64,000 nucleotides of DNA from JADJSS01 sp046329815 (GCA_046329815.1 JAXLTY010000001.1:186001-250000), one strand, 5' to 3'. Positions 35,089 to 44,262 are shown, counted from the stretch's first letter. Made by a program: numbers and translations. Notes: generated by a model not told the origin, from the sequence alone.

Positions 35089-36159
35089 TTAGTATGGCTT
35101 AGCATTCTTAATTGCTTTTTTGCAGCGCCAGTTTAAGTAGTTTACTAAGATCCAGAATCGTTTGAATGCAGGATTATTGGTTTGCTTATGATGATAGCGA
35201 TAATAGATCTGTTGCGCGATCACCGCTAAACGAAACAATCCATATACTTCATAAAACGTAAAATGCTGCGCTTCGAAATTCATCTTTTCACAATAGTAAT
35301 TGATGACTTCTTTGCGTGTAAGCATACCAGGCAAATGCGTCGGCTGACGGCGAACACCTTTTACAATAAAGTCATCGTCTGCCTGAACCCAATATGCTAA
35401 CGAATTTCCTAAATCCATCAACGGATCGCCGATGGTTGCCATTTCCCAATCTAGTACGCCAATAATTTTCATCGGATCATTTGCATCTAAAATGACATTA
35501 TCAAAGCGATAATCATTATGTATCAAACAACTTCTTTCTTCTGTAGGAATATTTGCTTTCAGCCAATCCATTACTGTATTGAACTTCGGCACATTCCATG
35601 TTTTCGCTTTTTTATAGCGCTCGCTCCAGCCATCAATTTGCCGCTTGCAATAACCTGTTCCTTTGCCAAAAGTATTCAATCCAGTTGCATTGATATTGAT
35701 CTTATGCAGCTCTATTAATTTATCAATGACATTTAAACAAAGTTGCCTGGTTTGTTCTTTAGACAGATCCAGGCCTTTCGGTAAATTGGAACGCGGAATG
35801 ATTCCTTCGACTCTTCGCATAATATAAAAATCGCAATCCATTATACTGTGATCATTGCAGAACACCAGCATTTCCGGCACTGTGTAATATGGCATCAGCG
35901 CTTTCTGAATTTCATATTCACGCTTCATATCATGCGCAGACGCAGCTTTTGTTCCGGCAGGCGGTCTTCTTAAAATCAGATCATGCGAATCATATTTTAT
36001 GCGATAGGTCCAGTTCGAAGCGCCACCGGTGTATTGCGTCAGTTCAGGAATACCACTTAAGTTTGCAATGTTTTGTTTCAACCAGACATCCAACTTTTCC
36101 AAAGGTAATTGTTCGGTCGTGCGAACTTCTTTTGCTTTATCTATAAACTGCTCGTTCAT
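35089..36159 (-). CDS. ACAD-associated phosphotransferase (APH/ChoK-like kinase)
   Basis: 356 residues from MNEQFIDKAKEVRTTEQLPL. The upstream in-frame extension overlaps the acyl-CoA dehydrogenase coding end and is not family-like. Kinase motifs: TGGASNWTYRI (nucleotide loop), LIHNDYRFDNVIL (catalytic Asp and Asn) and GVLDWEMATIGDPLMDLG (metal-binding Asp). It resembles the N-terminal kinase of human ACAD10/ACAD11, in which such a domain phosphorylates 4-hydroxyacyl-CoA for catabolism. Its ATG overlaps the dehydrogenase stop codon by one base (TAATG), showing translational coupling. Confidence 0.92.
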   Translation of the reverse strand: MNEQFIDKAKEVRTTEQLPLEKLDVWLKQNIANLSGIPELTQYTGGASNWTYRIKYDSHDLILRRPPAGTKAASAHDMKREYEIQKALMPYYTVPEMLVFCNDHSIMDCDFYIMRRVEGIIPRSNLPKGLDLSKEQTRQLCLNVIDKLIELHKININATGLNTFGKGTGYCKRQIDGWSERYKKAKTWNVPKFNTVMDWLKANIPTEERSCLIHNDYRFDNVILDANDPMKIIGVLDWEMATIGDPLMDLGNSLAYWVQADDDFIVKGVRRQPTHLPGMLTRKEVINYYCEKMNFEAQHFTFYEVYGLFRLAVIAQQIYYRYHHKQTNNPAFKRFWILVNYLNWRCKKAIKNAKPY

Positions 36160-37391
36160 TATTTTCCTGCGTTTGGATATTTTAATAATTCTATGCGTGC
36201 AATCAAACCGCGATGCACCGCGTCCGGTCCGTCGGCAATTCTGATACATCTTGCAATCGCAAAGAAACCTGTGAATGGAAAATCATGCGACACACCTGCA
36301 CCGCCGTGTATTTGTATCGCTTCGTCGCATACTTGTTGTAACACATTTGGTGCTACCACTTTGATCGCAGAAATTTCTGTCATCGCACCCAAAGCACCAA
36401 CATCATCGAGTTTCCATGCTGCATAGAAAGTCAGTAATCTTGCCTGGTCAATAGCAATTCTGAAGTCTGCAATTTTTTCTCGGTTGCCACCAAGATTAAT
36501 AATTGGTTTTCCGAAAGCAACACGCGAAATGCTTCGTTCTATCAATAATTTCAACACATATTCAGCCGCGCCAATACAACGCATACAATGATGAATTCTG
36601 CCTGGTCCTAATCTTCCTTGCGCAATTTCAAAGCCGCGTCCTTTTCCTAAAATTAAGTTGCTGATCGGTACGCGAACATTCGTAAATGATATTTCGCCAT
36701 GACCATACGGTTCGTCGTATTCACCAAACACAGGCAGCATACGTTCAATCGTCACGCCTTCCGTATCAACAGGCACTAAGACCATGCTGTGCTGTGAATG
36801 ACGATTGGCATTTGCATCTGACAAACCCATAAAAATGATGACTTTGCAATTCGGGTGACCGATACCTGACGACCACCACTTCGTGCCGTTGATAACAATT
36901 TCATCGTCTTCTATGATTGCTGTTGCCTGCATGTTGGTTGCGTCCGAAGAAGCAACATCCGGTTCAGTCATACAAAACGCAGAACGGATTTCGCCATTCA
37001 ACAAAGGTGTCAACCATTGCGCTTTTTGTTCTGCCGTGCCGTATTTATGCAGCACTTCCATGTTTCCGGTGTCCGGTGCATTGCAGTTAAATATTTCAGG
37101 CGCTAAAAAACTCTTGCCCATTTCTTCTGCCAACGGTGCATATTCTATGGTTGATAAACCTTGTCCGTGTTCAGTGTCCGGTAAAAATAAATTCCATAAA
37201 CCTTCAGCTTTTGCCTGTTGTTTCAGGTCTTCAATAATTGGTGACACTTTCCATTTTGTCCAGTCATGGCCGTTGTTTTGCTTGTGCAACTCTTTAAAAT
37301 ACTGCTGTTCAAAAGGACGTATCTTTTCGTCAATAAATTTTTTAATTTTCCTGATGAGTTGTTGTGTGCGTTCGTTGTGTTGGAAATCCAT
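36159..37391 (-). CDS. Acyl-CoA dehydrogenase (ACAD11-like)
   Basis: A 410-residue FAD enzyme. Supporting segments: LFLPDTEHGQGLSTIEYAPLAEEMG, AFCMTEPDVASSDATNMQ (FAD/substrate), INGTKWWSSG, GRIHHCMRCIGAAEYVL, RVAFGKPI and IQIHGGAGVSHDFPF near the C-terminus. Together with the coupled kinase and the histidine phosphatase it forms a three-gene operon matching the ACAD10/11 logic, probably for hydroxylated or branched acyl-CoAs. It is divergent from an alpha/beta-hydrolase gene. Confidence 0.95.
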   Translation of the reverse strand: MDFQHNERTQQLIRKIKKFIDEKIRPFEQQYFKELHKQNNGHDWTKWKVSPIIEDLKQQAKAEGLWNLFLPDTEHGQGLSTIEYAPLAEEMGKSFLAPEIFNCNAPDTGNMEVLHKYGTAEQKAQWLTPLLNGEIRSAFCMTEPDVASSDATNMQATAIIEDDEIVINGTKWWSSGIGHPNCKVIIFMGLSDANANRHSQHSMVLVPVDTEGVTIERMLPVFGEYDEPYGHGEISFTNVRVPISNLILGKGRGFEIAQGRLGPGRIHHCMRCIGAAEYVLKLLIERSISRVAFGKPIINLGGNREKIADFRIAIDQARLLTFYAAWKLDDVGALGAMTEISAIKVVAPNVLQQVCDEAIQIHGGAGVSHDFPFTGFFAIARCIRIADGPDAVHRGLIARIELLKYPNAGK

Positions 37392-37424
37392 TTTGTAGAA
37401 ATAAGTTTATTAAATGTAAGAAGA

Positions 37425-37432
37425 TAATTTTG
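37425..37432 (+). promoter_or_regulatory. Candidate promoter -7 box
   Basis: TAATTTTG matches TAnnTTTG, 36 bp before the hydrolase ATG at 37469. No convincing -33 TTG at standard spacing. Confidence 0.35.
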
Positions 37433-37468
37433 TTTTGTAATTGGAAAAACTATTTTCTATTTTTAGAA

Positions 37469-38302
37469 ATGATTACTAGCGAAGTAAACATAACATCCAA
37501 GTCAGGAAATACGCTTGCGTTAAACATTCGAATTCCTGATACTGCTGTAAAAGGTGTTATACAAATCAATACAGGCACTTGTATTCCGCAAAAAGTATAT
37601 TGGAAATTCGCTGAGTTCTTAACCAACAACGGCTATGTTACGATTACTTATGATTACAGCGATGCCGCTAATTATTCTTCTGACGTTTCGCATACAGAAT
37701 GGCTAAAAGATATTGAAAGTGTTACTGACTATATTCTGCAAACTTATCCAACAGAAAAAAAATATATGGTTGGTCATAGTTCCGGCGGACAGTTTATTGG
37801 TTACATCAATAACTGCGACAAAATTGATAAAGTATTTTTAGTGGCTTGCGCAAATGGCTATGTCGGCAACTTAGGTTTCTTTACCAAAGCAGGCATGCAG
37901 TTGTTCTGGAAGCTGATCGTTCCGTTTTCGATCAAAAGGTATGGTTATATGAATAACAAACTATTAGGCGCAAACGGCGGCTTTCCTAAAAATATTATTA
38001 CTGAATTAGGAAGCTGGTGCAAGCAACCTGATTTCTTTGTTCCGTTTTTTAAAGAAAGAAATATTCCGTCTTATTTTCACACCATCACCAATCCTGTGAA
38101 AGCGTATCACTTAGAAGATGATACCATCGCAAACAGAAAAAGCTGTGAATACATTTTAAATCTACACACGAACGCAGATAAATCTATTGAAACGCTTAAT
38201 GCTAAAGATTTCGGTATGAAAAAGTTTGGTCATCGCGGTTTCTTCTTTTCTTCTGCCGAAAAAACTTTATGGCAAAAATTCTTAACTGATCTTGAACAAT
38301 AA
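37469..38302 (+). CDS. Alpha/beta-hydrolase family protein
   Basis: 277 residues from MITSEVNITSKSGNTLALNI; the 35 upstream codons overlap the divergent dehydrogenase start and lack family features. Motifs: YMVGHSSGGQFIGYI (GxSxG nucleophile elbow), GYVTITYDYSD and a C-terminal FGHRGFF with candidate catalytic His. Similar COG4757-type hydrolases are uncharacterised. It lies 14 bp before purT and may be co-transcribed. Confidence 0.82.
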   Translation: MITSEVNITSKSGNTLALNIRIPDTAVKGVIQINTGTCIPQKVYWKFAEFLTNNGYVTITYDYSDAANYSSDVSHTEWLKDIESVTDYILQTYPTEKKYMVGHSSGGQFIGYINNCDKIDKVFLVACANGYVGNLGFFTKAGMQLFWKLIVPFSIKRYGYMNNKLLGANGGFPKNIITELGSWCKQPDFFVPFFKERNIPSYFHTITNPVKAYHLEDDTIANRKSCEYILNLHTNADKSIETLNAKDFGMKKFGHRGFFFSSAEKTLWQKFLTDLEQ

Positions 38303-38316
38303 AAAACTACACCTGA

Positions 38317-39483
38317 ATGAAAAAAATCATGTTATTAGGTTCCGGCGAATTAGGTAAAGAACTAGTCATTGCATTAAAGCGTCTCGGACAATATGTTATC
38401 GCGGTTGATTCGTATAATGACGCGCCTGCTCAGCAAGTCGCTGATGCACGCGAAGTCATCAACATGTTGGATGGCGGTGCCTTAGATGCGATCGTTGCTA
38501 AGCACCAACCTGACCTGATTGTTCCTGAAATTGAAGCGATACGCACAGAACGTTTTTATGATTACGAACAACAAGGCATCACAGTAGTACCCAGTGCGAA
38601 AGCAGCTAACTTCACAATGAACCGAAAAGCAATTCGTGATTTAGCTGCAAAAGAATTAGGATTGAAGACAGCGAAATATGAATACGCCAATTCACTGGAA
38701 GAATTAATTAACGCCGTGCAAATCGTTGGTATTCCATGCGTGGTGAAACCATTGATGAGTTCTTCCGGCAAAGGACAATCTGTTATAAAATCAGAAGAAG
38801 ACATTGAACGTGCATGGAACTACGCGCAAAGCGGCAAGCGCGGCGATTATACTGAAGTCATTGCAGAAGCATTTATAAAATTCAATTCGGAAATTACGTT
38901 GTTAACCGTAACGCAAAAAAACGGACCGACCTTGTTTTGTCCGCCGATTGGCCACAGGCAAGAACGCGGTGATTACCAGGAAAGCTGGCAGCCGGCGTTT
39001 ATCAAACCGCAAGACTTAGAAGATGCGCAACACATGGCAGCAGCCGTTACAGAAGCATTAACCGGTTCAGGCATTTTTGGTGTGGAATTTTTCTTAGCAG
39101 ATGATGGCGTTTATTTTTCAGAGCTGTCACCACGACCGCATGATACAGGAATGGTCACGCTCGCAGGCACACAAAACTTTTCTGAATTTGAGTTGCATGC
39201 ACGCGCTATTTTAGGATTACCGATTGCTGAAATTACGTTAGAAAGAGTCGGTGCAAGCGCGGTGGTGTTAGCTGATAAAGAAGGTGTTTCGCCAACCTAC
39301 AACGGTTTGGAAAATGCCATGAACCAAACCAAATCGGATGTGCGCATTTTTGGAAAACCTACTACGCGGCCTTACCGAAGAATGGCTGTTGCGTTGGCGT
39401 ATGATTCCATCAACGCTGATGTCAACGCAGTAAAAGAACGTGCTATTGCTATTGCAAAGATGATTAGTGTTGAATCAAAATAA
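38317..39483 (+). CDS. purT: Formate-dependent phosphoribosylglycinamide formyltransferase
   Basis: 388 residues, as for E. coli PurT (392). An ATP-grasp enzyme making formyl-GAR from formate, ATP and GAR in purine synthesis. Visible are LLGSGELGKELVIALKRLG, IVPEIEAIRTE, PCVVKPLMSSSGKGQSV (ATP-grasp loop), GFFGVEFFL-type GIFGVEFFLADDGVYFSELS, and SPRPHDTGMVTL. Genomes using PurT need formate rather than 10-formyl-THF for this step. It follows the hydrolase by 14 bp and precedes the oxidase by 12 bp. Confidence 0.97.
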   Translation: MKKIMLLGSGELGKELVIALKRLGQYVIAVDSYNDAPAQQVADAREVINMLDGGALDAIVAKHQPDLIVPEIEAIRTERFYDYEQQGITVVPSAKAANFTMNRKAIRDLAAKELGLKTAKYEYANSLEELINAVQIVGIPCVVKPLMSSSGKGQSVIKSEEDIERAWNYAQSGKRGDYTEVIAEAFIKFNSEITLLTVTQKNGPTLFCPPIGHRQERGDYQESWQPAFIKPQDLEDAQHMAAAVTEALTGSGIFGVEFFLADDGVYFSELSPRPHDTGMVTLAGTQNFSEFELHARAILGLPIAEITLERVGASAVVLADKEGVSPTYNGLENAMNQTKSDVRIFGKPTTRPYRRMAVALAYDSINADVNAVKERAIAIAKMISVESK

Positions 39484-39495
39484 ATTATAAAAGTT

Positions 39496-40977
39496 ATGGC
39501 AACTAAGCTCAACAGGAATCAATTCATTAAGCTGACAACACTTGGCGCTGTTGGTTTTTTCATCAATTCATGCAACACTAATTCTACAGAAAATACAAAT
39601 AAAGAAAGCGTCACTAAAGATACGTTAGCTGCCACTCAAGACACGACTGTCGCTACACCTTCGTTTACCGATGCTGATGTTATCTTTTATAAGAAAGACG
39701 ACACGCATTATGAATCGTTGCGCATTGGCTTTAATAAGCGTGTGCAAAAATTTCCGTTGGTGATTGCTTTATGCAAAACAACGCTCGGCGTGCAGGCAGC
39801 CATTCATTATGCGAATGAGAATAAACTGCCGATTGCTGTCAAAAGCGGTGGCCATTGTTTTGAAGGTTTTTCTTCTAACGATAATGGTTTGGTCATTAAT
39901 TTATCTGAAATGCATGCGGTTGATTTCTTAGAAAATGATTTAGTAAAAGTTCAACCGGGTTGCAAGCTGCATCAGTTGTATGATGCTATTTTACCGAAAG
40001 GAAAAATTATTCCTGCAGGTTCGTGCGGCGGCGTTGGTGTTGGTGGTCTGGCTTTGGGCGGTGGCTATGGTTTCTTCAGCAGAAAATATGGTCTGACATG
40101 CGACAGCTTACAGGAAATTACGTTGGTGGATGCGCAGGGAACTATTCATCATTCTAAAGATAATCCGGAATTGCTTTGGGCTTGCAGAGGCGGTGGCAAC
40201 GGCAACTTTGGTGTGGTGACGGAAATGGTTTTTAAATCCTACAACGCATCGAATCATTTTACAAGCCATCGTTTTAAAGTGCATCATTTAGATGCTGATA
40301 AAGCGAAAACGATTCTAGAAAAGTGGTTTCGGTTAACGGCTAATTTACCGGTTGCATGTTTTTCCGCGTTTGTATTAAATGGCAAAACGCTGAATATTTT
40401 ACTGACCGATTACGAAAACAATCCGAGCGCGGTGCAGCAGTTCAAAGAAACGCTTACGCCGCTGGTAGAGCAAGTAACCATTGGCGAACCGAAGCCGCTG
40501 GCGGCATCGTTGAAGAATTATTACGGCATCCAGTATCCTATTTATTTTAAAAATTCTTCCGCAGGTTTGTATGAGAACTTTGCGACGATACAATCGTTTA
40601 TTGGCGATGTCATTCAAAAAGTGATCGACACGCCAGGCATGATCTACCAGGTGAATACGCTTGGCGGTGCTATCAATAACGCAGATTTTGAAAAGGGTTC
40701 TGCGTATCCGCATCGTGCGCTGCCTTATCTATCGGAACTGCAAACGTATTGGGAATCGGCTGCACAAACGAAGCGTTTTGAAACGGCGTTTGAAGAAGTA
40801 CAGCAAATCTTTAAAGCCAATAATATCCGCACGCAATACCGCAATTATCCTGACCTGAATTTTGAGGACGCGCAGCATTTATATTACGGCAAAAATTACG
40901 AACGCCTGCAAAGCATTAAGCAACAATTCGATCCGAACAATGTATTTGGTTATTCGCAGAGCGTGCAGTCAGTGTAA
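39496..40977 (+). CDS. Berberine-bridge-type FAD-dependent oxidase, exported
   Basis: 493 residues. The N-terminus (TLGAVGFFINSCNTNSTEN) looks like a lipoprotein signal with Cys. The FAD_binding_4 domain has AVKSGGHCFEGFSS, where the His is the usual covalent FAD site, VQPGCKLHQLYDAI, and GVGVGGLALGGGYGFFSRKYGL. The C-terminal BBE motif is YYGKNYERLQSIKQQFDPNNVF. Such enzymes oxidise alcohols, sugars or alkaloids with O2. Its last 62 bp overlap the convergent next gene. Confidence 0.9.
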   Translation: MATKLNRNQFIKLTTLGAVGFFINSCNTNSTENTNKESVTKDTLAATQDTTVATPSFTDADVIFYKKDDTHYESLRIGFNKRVQKFPLVIALCKTTLGVQAAIHYANENKLPIAVKSGGHCFEGFSSNDNGLVINLSEMHAVDFLENDLVKVQPGCKLHQLYDAILPKGKIIPAGSCGGVGVGGLALGGGYGFFSRKYGLTCDSLQEITLVDAQGTIHHSKDNPELLWACRGGGNGNFGVVTEMVFKSYNASNHFTSHRFKVHHLDADKAKTILEKWFRLTANLPVACFSAFVLNGKTLNILLTDYENNPSAVQQFKETLTPLVEQVTIGEPKPLAASLKNYYGIQYPIYFKNSSAGLYENFATIQSFIGDVIQKVIDTPGMIYQVNTLGGAINNADFEKGSAYPHRALPYLSELQTYWESAAQTKRFETAFEEVQQIFKANNIRTQYRNYPDLNFEDAQHLYYGKNYERLQSIKQQFDPNNVFGYSQSVQSV

Positions 40978-41875
40978 TTTCCTGCTCGTTTGTTTCGGGT
41001 GATTTAATTATAATATTATCTATGATCTTACTTTCATAATTAGCAGTATTAATTTTAATGCTGTATGTTCCGGTGGACAAGTTATTGATGGCAAACTCAC
41101 CGTTTTCATTGGTGATTACAACGATCTTGGTATTGATTACTTGTATAAATGCATGCGCAATTGCTTCGCTGTTTTCTTCATTTTTTATAATACCTTTTAT
41201 CGTGGCGTTTGCTTTCTGCTTATGCCTGATGCTGCTGTTGATGATGCGGCGTGCATTCTTATAAATGCTATAGAAGGCAGGGTGTGGATTTTTGAGCACT
41301 ACCATTAAGCGGTCCAAATCATTCTTTAAAAAATCGCTTACTTCTTTCACTTTTTCTTCCAGATCCGAAGTGGCTGTTTTTCTTACATTTCTTGCTATGG
41401 CAGGCAAAACTAATATGTCGTCATATTTTGAGTATATATCGCTGACAGCAACAATGTAGTCGGCATCTACGTTATAATTCACCAACGCAGACTGATGCAT
41501 AATTAATAAATCGATCACAGTTTGTGCATGTATTTTAAAAGTCATGTCACGCATTTCCCTGAGTTTGGTTAAGCTGTATTTTACGGAACCATATAACTGA
41601 TGATCTCTGATACCAGACGCATACGACATGATAATACCTGATGCTTCTTCGACAGCCAGCACTAAGGTTTCGCGCACCGCTTTTTTATTTAAGGTAATGC
41701 CTTTGCGGTTCATGGTCTGCTCCTGCGCGAGTTGGATCACTTCGTCCATGTGTGTGCTAAATTTTATCCAGACGTTGTGCAGTCCGATGTTAGTACTGAT
41801 AATACCTCTATTTAAGTTACCATGTGTCAATACTGTTTTGAACATGGTGATGCGGTTTGTTATACGCTTTTTCAT
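40916..41875 (-). CDS. Helical protein with C-terminal CarboxypepD_reg-like domain
   Basis: 319 residues, no signal peptide. Residues ~1-215 are alpha-helical and unassigned (THMDEVIQLAQEQTMNRKGI, VKYSLTKLREMRDMTFKIHA). Residues ~230-300 form an Ig-like regulatory domain: IKGIIKNEENSEAIAHAFIQ, NENGEFAINNLSTGTYSIKI. Cytoplasmic proteins of this layout recur in Bacteroidota without known role. The 3' end overlaps the convergent oxidase gene by 62 bp. The 21-bp array 2 begins just upstream of its start, where its promoter should be. Confidence 0.72.
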   Translation of the reverse strand: MKKRITNRITMFKTVLTHGNLNRGIISTNIGLHNVWIKFSTHMDEVIQLAQEQTMNRKGITLNKKAVRETLVLAVEEASGIIMSYASGIRDHQLYGSVKYSLTKLREMRDMTFKIHAQTVIDLLIMHQSALVNYNVDADYIVAVSDIYSKYDDILVLPAIARNVRKTATSDLEEKVKEVSDFLKNDLDRLMVVLKNPHPAFYSIYKNARRIINSSIRHKQKANATIKGIIKNEENSEAIAHAFIQVINTKIVVITNENGEFAINNLSTGTYSIKINTANYESKIIDNIIIKSPETNEQEITLTARSANNQIHCSDRIVA

Positions 41876-41931
41876 ACCGAATGTACTTTTACTTATAACG
41901 TGTTCGCGTATGTATTATTTTACCATCGTAC

Positions 41932-42225
41932 TTATTTATTTTTGTTCAGTGTTTGTTCGTAAACCGTAATTATTTATTTGCTCGCTGTCATTTTTTGTTC
42001 GTGATGTGACACCATTTATTTGTATTGTGATATTCTGTATTCGTTTTGTGTCACTTTTCATTCGTAAGCTGTCAACTTGCGTTTGTTTTGTGTCATTTCT
42101 TATTTGTAAGAAGGCAGAAATAGTTTGTTTTAGGTTAGTATTGGTTTGTATGCAGTTACTATTATTTCGTACAGTGTCAGGATTGATTTGTTGATTTTTT
42201 GGGTTGATTTGGGTGGTTAGAAGGG
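41932..42225. repeat. 21-bp tandem array 2 (12-14 degenerate units)
   Basis: Units begin at 41953 + 21n through 42184, with weaker flanking units at 41932 and 42205. Within each unit positions 4-8 read TT[TC]GT and positions 13-17 read TGTCA or close variants; the other bases vary freely. The 21-bp phase never slips over at least twelve units. Reading frames across it have no usable start, so it is not a gene. It fills most of the 41876-42397 intergenic space. Confidence 0.88.
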
Positions 42226-42252
42226 TGGTTTAAGGAATGTAATGAGCTTTTA

Positions 42253-42269
42253 CAGGGTTCAAAACCCTG
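42253..42269. repeat. CAGGGTT hairpin
   Basis: CAGGGTTCAAAACCCTG forms a 7-bp stem with a short loop. REP-like; no T-run follows. Confidence 0.5.
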
Positions 42270-42397
42270 ACAGCGTTTTAGCGGACAGCAGTAAAATGGT
42301 AGGTTTTTGGGAAGTATTATGTTGGATTTGGTATATTTGATGTACGTGGTTTATTGGTGAAGGATACAAATGACCACGAAATTAAACTGAAATCGAT

Positions 42398-42988
42398 TTG
42401 AATAAATCTGACAAAATACAAACTATTAGTTTTGTAACTAGAACCGCAATGTATATTTATCCAATAAATAAGGATACTATTACTAGCTATGTTAATGGTT
42501 TTATAGTTGCAAGAAAAGGGAATTTCAAATTAACAGAATTAATTAGGAATCTTTTAACTAGTAAATATAAAATACAATATTCAAATTTAGGTTGGGTTGG
42601 GCAAGTTGAAAAATTTGCAGAAAAATTAAAAATCAATTGGGAAAATGCTTTCAAGATTGTAACTCTAGAAATAATCTTCAATGATTCAATTCTTGATAGT
42701 GAAGTTGTAAAATTATATAAATCAAGAATCAACACATTAATTGACAGAATTGAAGTAGGACATTTATATTTTGGAGAAGTCTGGATGGATGAATGGAAAA
42801 CAATTTGTTTAGTTAAGAAAAAATGGTTTAGAAATTTATGGACAAATCAAGAAATAAAAATTCTTTCGAAAATTGATAAAGAAATACGGAACGAACGAAT
42901 TTATAAAAATAAAAAGAAAAGAATACCAACTGACATTTTGATAGAATGCAAAATAAGATTCACAGAAACTAATAAAAAACTGCATTAG
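42398..42988 (+). CDS. Uncharacterised soluble protein
   Basis: 196 residues, basic and A/T-rich in codon use. No domain recognised. A helical pattern is visible (KLTELIRNLLTSKYKIQYSN, QVEKFAEKLKINWENAFKIV) and the C-terminus is Lys-rich. The only full-length start is TTG at 42398; the first in-frame ATG is 17 codons later (MYIYPINKD), giving a 179-residue alternative. It sits alone between repeat-filled intergenic regions, which suggests an accessory gene. Confidence 0.5.
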   Translation: MNKSDKIQTISFVTRTAMYIYPINKDTITSYVNGFIVARKGNFKLTELIRNLLTSKYKIQYSNLGWVGQVEKFAEKLKINWENAFKIVTLEIIFNDSILDSEVVKLYKSRINTLIDRIEVGHLYFGEVWMDEWKTICLVKKKWFRNLWTNQEIKILSKIDKEIRNERIYKNKKKRIPTDILIECKIRFTETNKKLH

Positions 42989-43008
42989 TTGTGCGTAATT
43001 CTCAATCT

Positions 43009-43061
43009 GTTGGTGTCCGCACCAACCGAAACTACTATATATGGTTGGTGAGACACCAACC
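43009..43061. repeat. GGTTGGTG-family REPIN, copy A
   Basis: Two palindromes in opposite orientation: GTTGGTGTCCGCACCAAC (43009-43026) and GGTTGGTGAGACACCAACC (43043-43061), separated by GAAACTACTATATAT-type spacer. The first has lost the outermost G-C of the stem. Confidence 0.85.
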
Positions 43062-43100
43062 ATTAGGTTTAAATAAACAAAGTGTACTTGTGCAGTAAGA

Positions 43101-43125
43101 GATTGCTTCGTACCTCGCAATGACG
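43101..43125. repeat. Arm of the ATTGCGAGG dispersed element
   Basis: GATTGCTTCG followed by TACCTCGCAATGACG is the reverse-oriented arm of the element seen near 17298 and 34108. It lies between the two GGTTGGTG REPIN copies. Confidence 0.65.
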
Positions 43126-43170
43126 CGATGCGTGTTTCTTCGATAAACTCAGGATGACATTTTCTCTATC

Positions 43171-43221
43171 GGTTGGTGTCCGCACCAACCGAAACTATAT
43201 ATGGTTGGTGAGACACCAACC
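43171..43221. repeat. GGTTGGTG-family REPIN, copy B
   Basis: Palindromes GGTTGGTGTCCGCACCAACC (43171-43190) and GGTTGGTGAGACACCAACC (43203-43221), 160 bp from copy A and with the same downstream CATTAGGTTTAA flank. It ends 15 bp before the metX stop codon and may stabilise or end the met transcript. Confidence 0.88.
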
Positions 43222-43236
43222 ATTAGGTTTAAGACA

Positions 43237-44262
43237 TTACTCTTTCAAAAACGTGCTTAGAATCTTTGTGATCTGGTTGTTTTCGATGAGGAAGCCATCG
43301 TGGCCGTAGTCGGAATCTATTTCTACAAATAAGCTGTGTGGTATCAGCTTTGCCAGCAATTGCTGCTCTTCCAGCGGATACAGGTAATCGGATGTGATTC
43401 CTAATACTAAAGTATTGCATTTCACGGTGGACAACACTTCTTTCGCATCCGTTCTGCCACGTTCAATATTATGGTTATCCATGGCTTTCGACAAAATATA
43501 ATACGAATACGCATTGAAACGCTTCACCAGTTTCTCGCCCTGGTACTGCTGATACGAACTTGCATTGAAATTTTCGAGCTTGGTGTTGTCTTTGTCTTCC
43601 TGCGTTTTGCAGTATGCCTTATAATTCCGGTAAGAGATCAAACCGATACTGCGTGCCGCTTTCATACCGTTTGCACCGGCATCATCGTGTTCTTCACCAA
43701 AGGTTTGATCGGCTTGTATCGCCAGCCGCTGCGACTCGTTGAAAGCAATGCCCCACGGCGAATGCTTAATGTTTGTTGCACCTAACAAAATATTTTCAAA
43801 GATCGTCGGCTCCTGAATTACCCATTCCAGCAACTGCTGTCCGCCCATAGAAAAACCGGCAGCGAAGTGAATTTTTTCGATATTCAAATGCTTGCGCAGA
43901 ATGGTTAACGTTTGTACCATGTCGCGCACGGTAACTACCGGAAAATCTTTGTAATATTTTTTTCCTGTGTTCGGATCAATAGACAAAGGTCCTGTTGTAC
44001 CATAGCAGGAACCTAACATATTGGCGCAAACAATGAAGTATTTTTTCGGATCGAGAAACAAGCCATCGCCTACCATGCCCGGCCACCATTCCATTGGATT
44101 GGAGTTGGCAGAAAACGCGTGACAGATCCATACAACATTCGACTGGTCGGCATTCATTTCGCCAAAGGTATTGTAAGCAATATCTACTTTTGGCAGCGTG
44201 GTGCCGTTTTCTAATGTGATGGGTTGATTGTATGTCAGGATTTGTGGTTGCATTGTAATCAT
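43237..44262 (-). CDS. metX: Homoserine O-acetyltransferase
   Basis: 341 residues, alpha/beta-hydrolase fold. It acetylates homoserine with acetyl-CoA (EC 2.3.1.31) for methionine synthesis. Catalytic triad candidates are S138 in HFAAGFSMGGQQ, the Asp in GITSDYLYP, and the His in DYGHDGFLIE. WICHAFSANS and GSCYGTTGPLSIDP are further family segments. It follows metY by 67 bp on the same strand, so the two enzymes (acetylation, then sulfhydrylation) form one operon controlled by the leader upstream of metY. Confidence 0.95.
   Translation of the reverse strand: MITMQPQILTYNQPITLENGTTLPKVDIAYNTFGEMNADQSNVVWICHAFSANSNPMEWWPGMVGDGLFLDPKKYFIVCANMLGSCYGTTGPLSIDPNTGKKYYKDFPVVTVRDMVQTLTILRKHLNIEKIHFAAGFSMGGQQLLEWVIQEPTIFENILLGATNIKHSPWGIAFNESQRLAIQADQTFGEEHDDAGANGMKAARSIGLISYRNYKAYCKTQEDKDNTKLENFNASSYQQYQGEKLVKRFNAYSYYILSKAMDNHNIERGRTDAKEVLSTVKCNTLVLGITSDYLYPLEEQQLLAKLIPHSLFVEIDSDYGHDGFLIENNQITKILSTFLKE

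Noticed and set aside
41628..42194. Plus-strand Cys/Phe-rich ORFs around array 2
   Set aside because: They are antisense to the CarboxypepD_reg gene or made of array units, with no recognisable domain.
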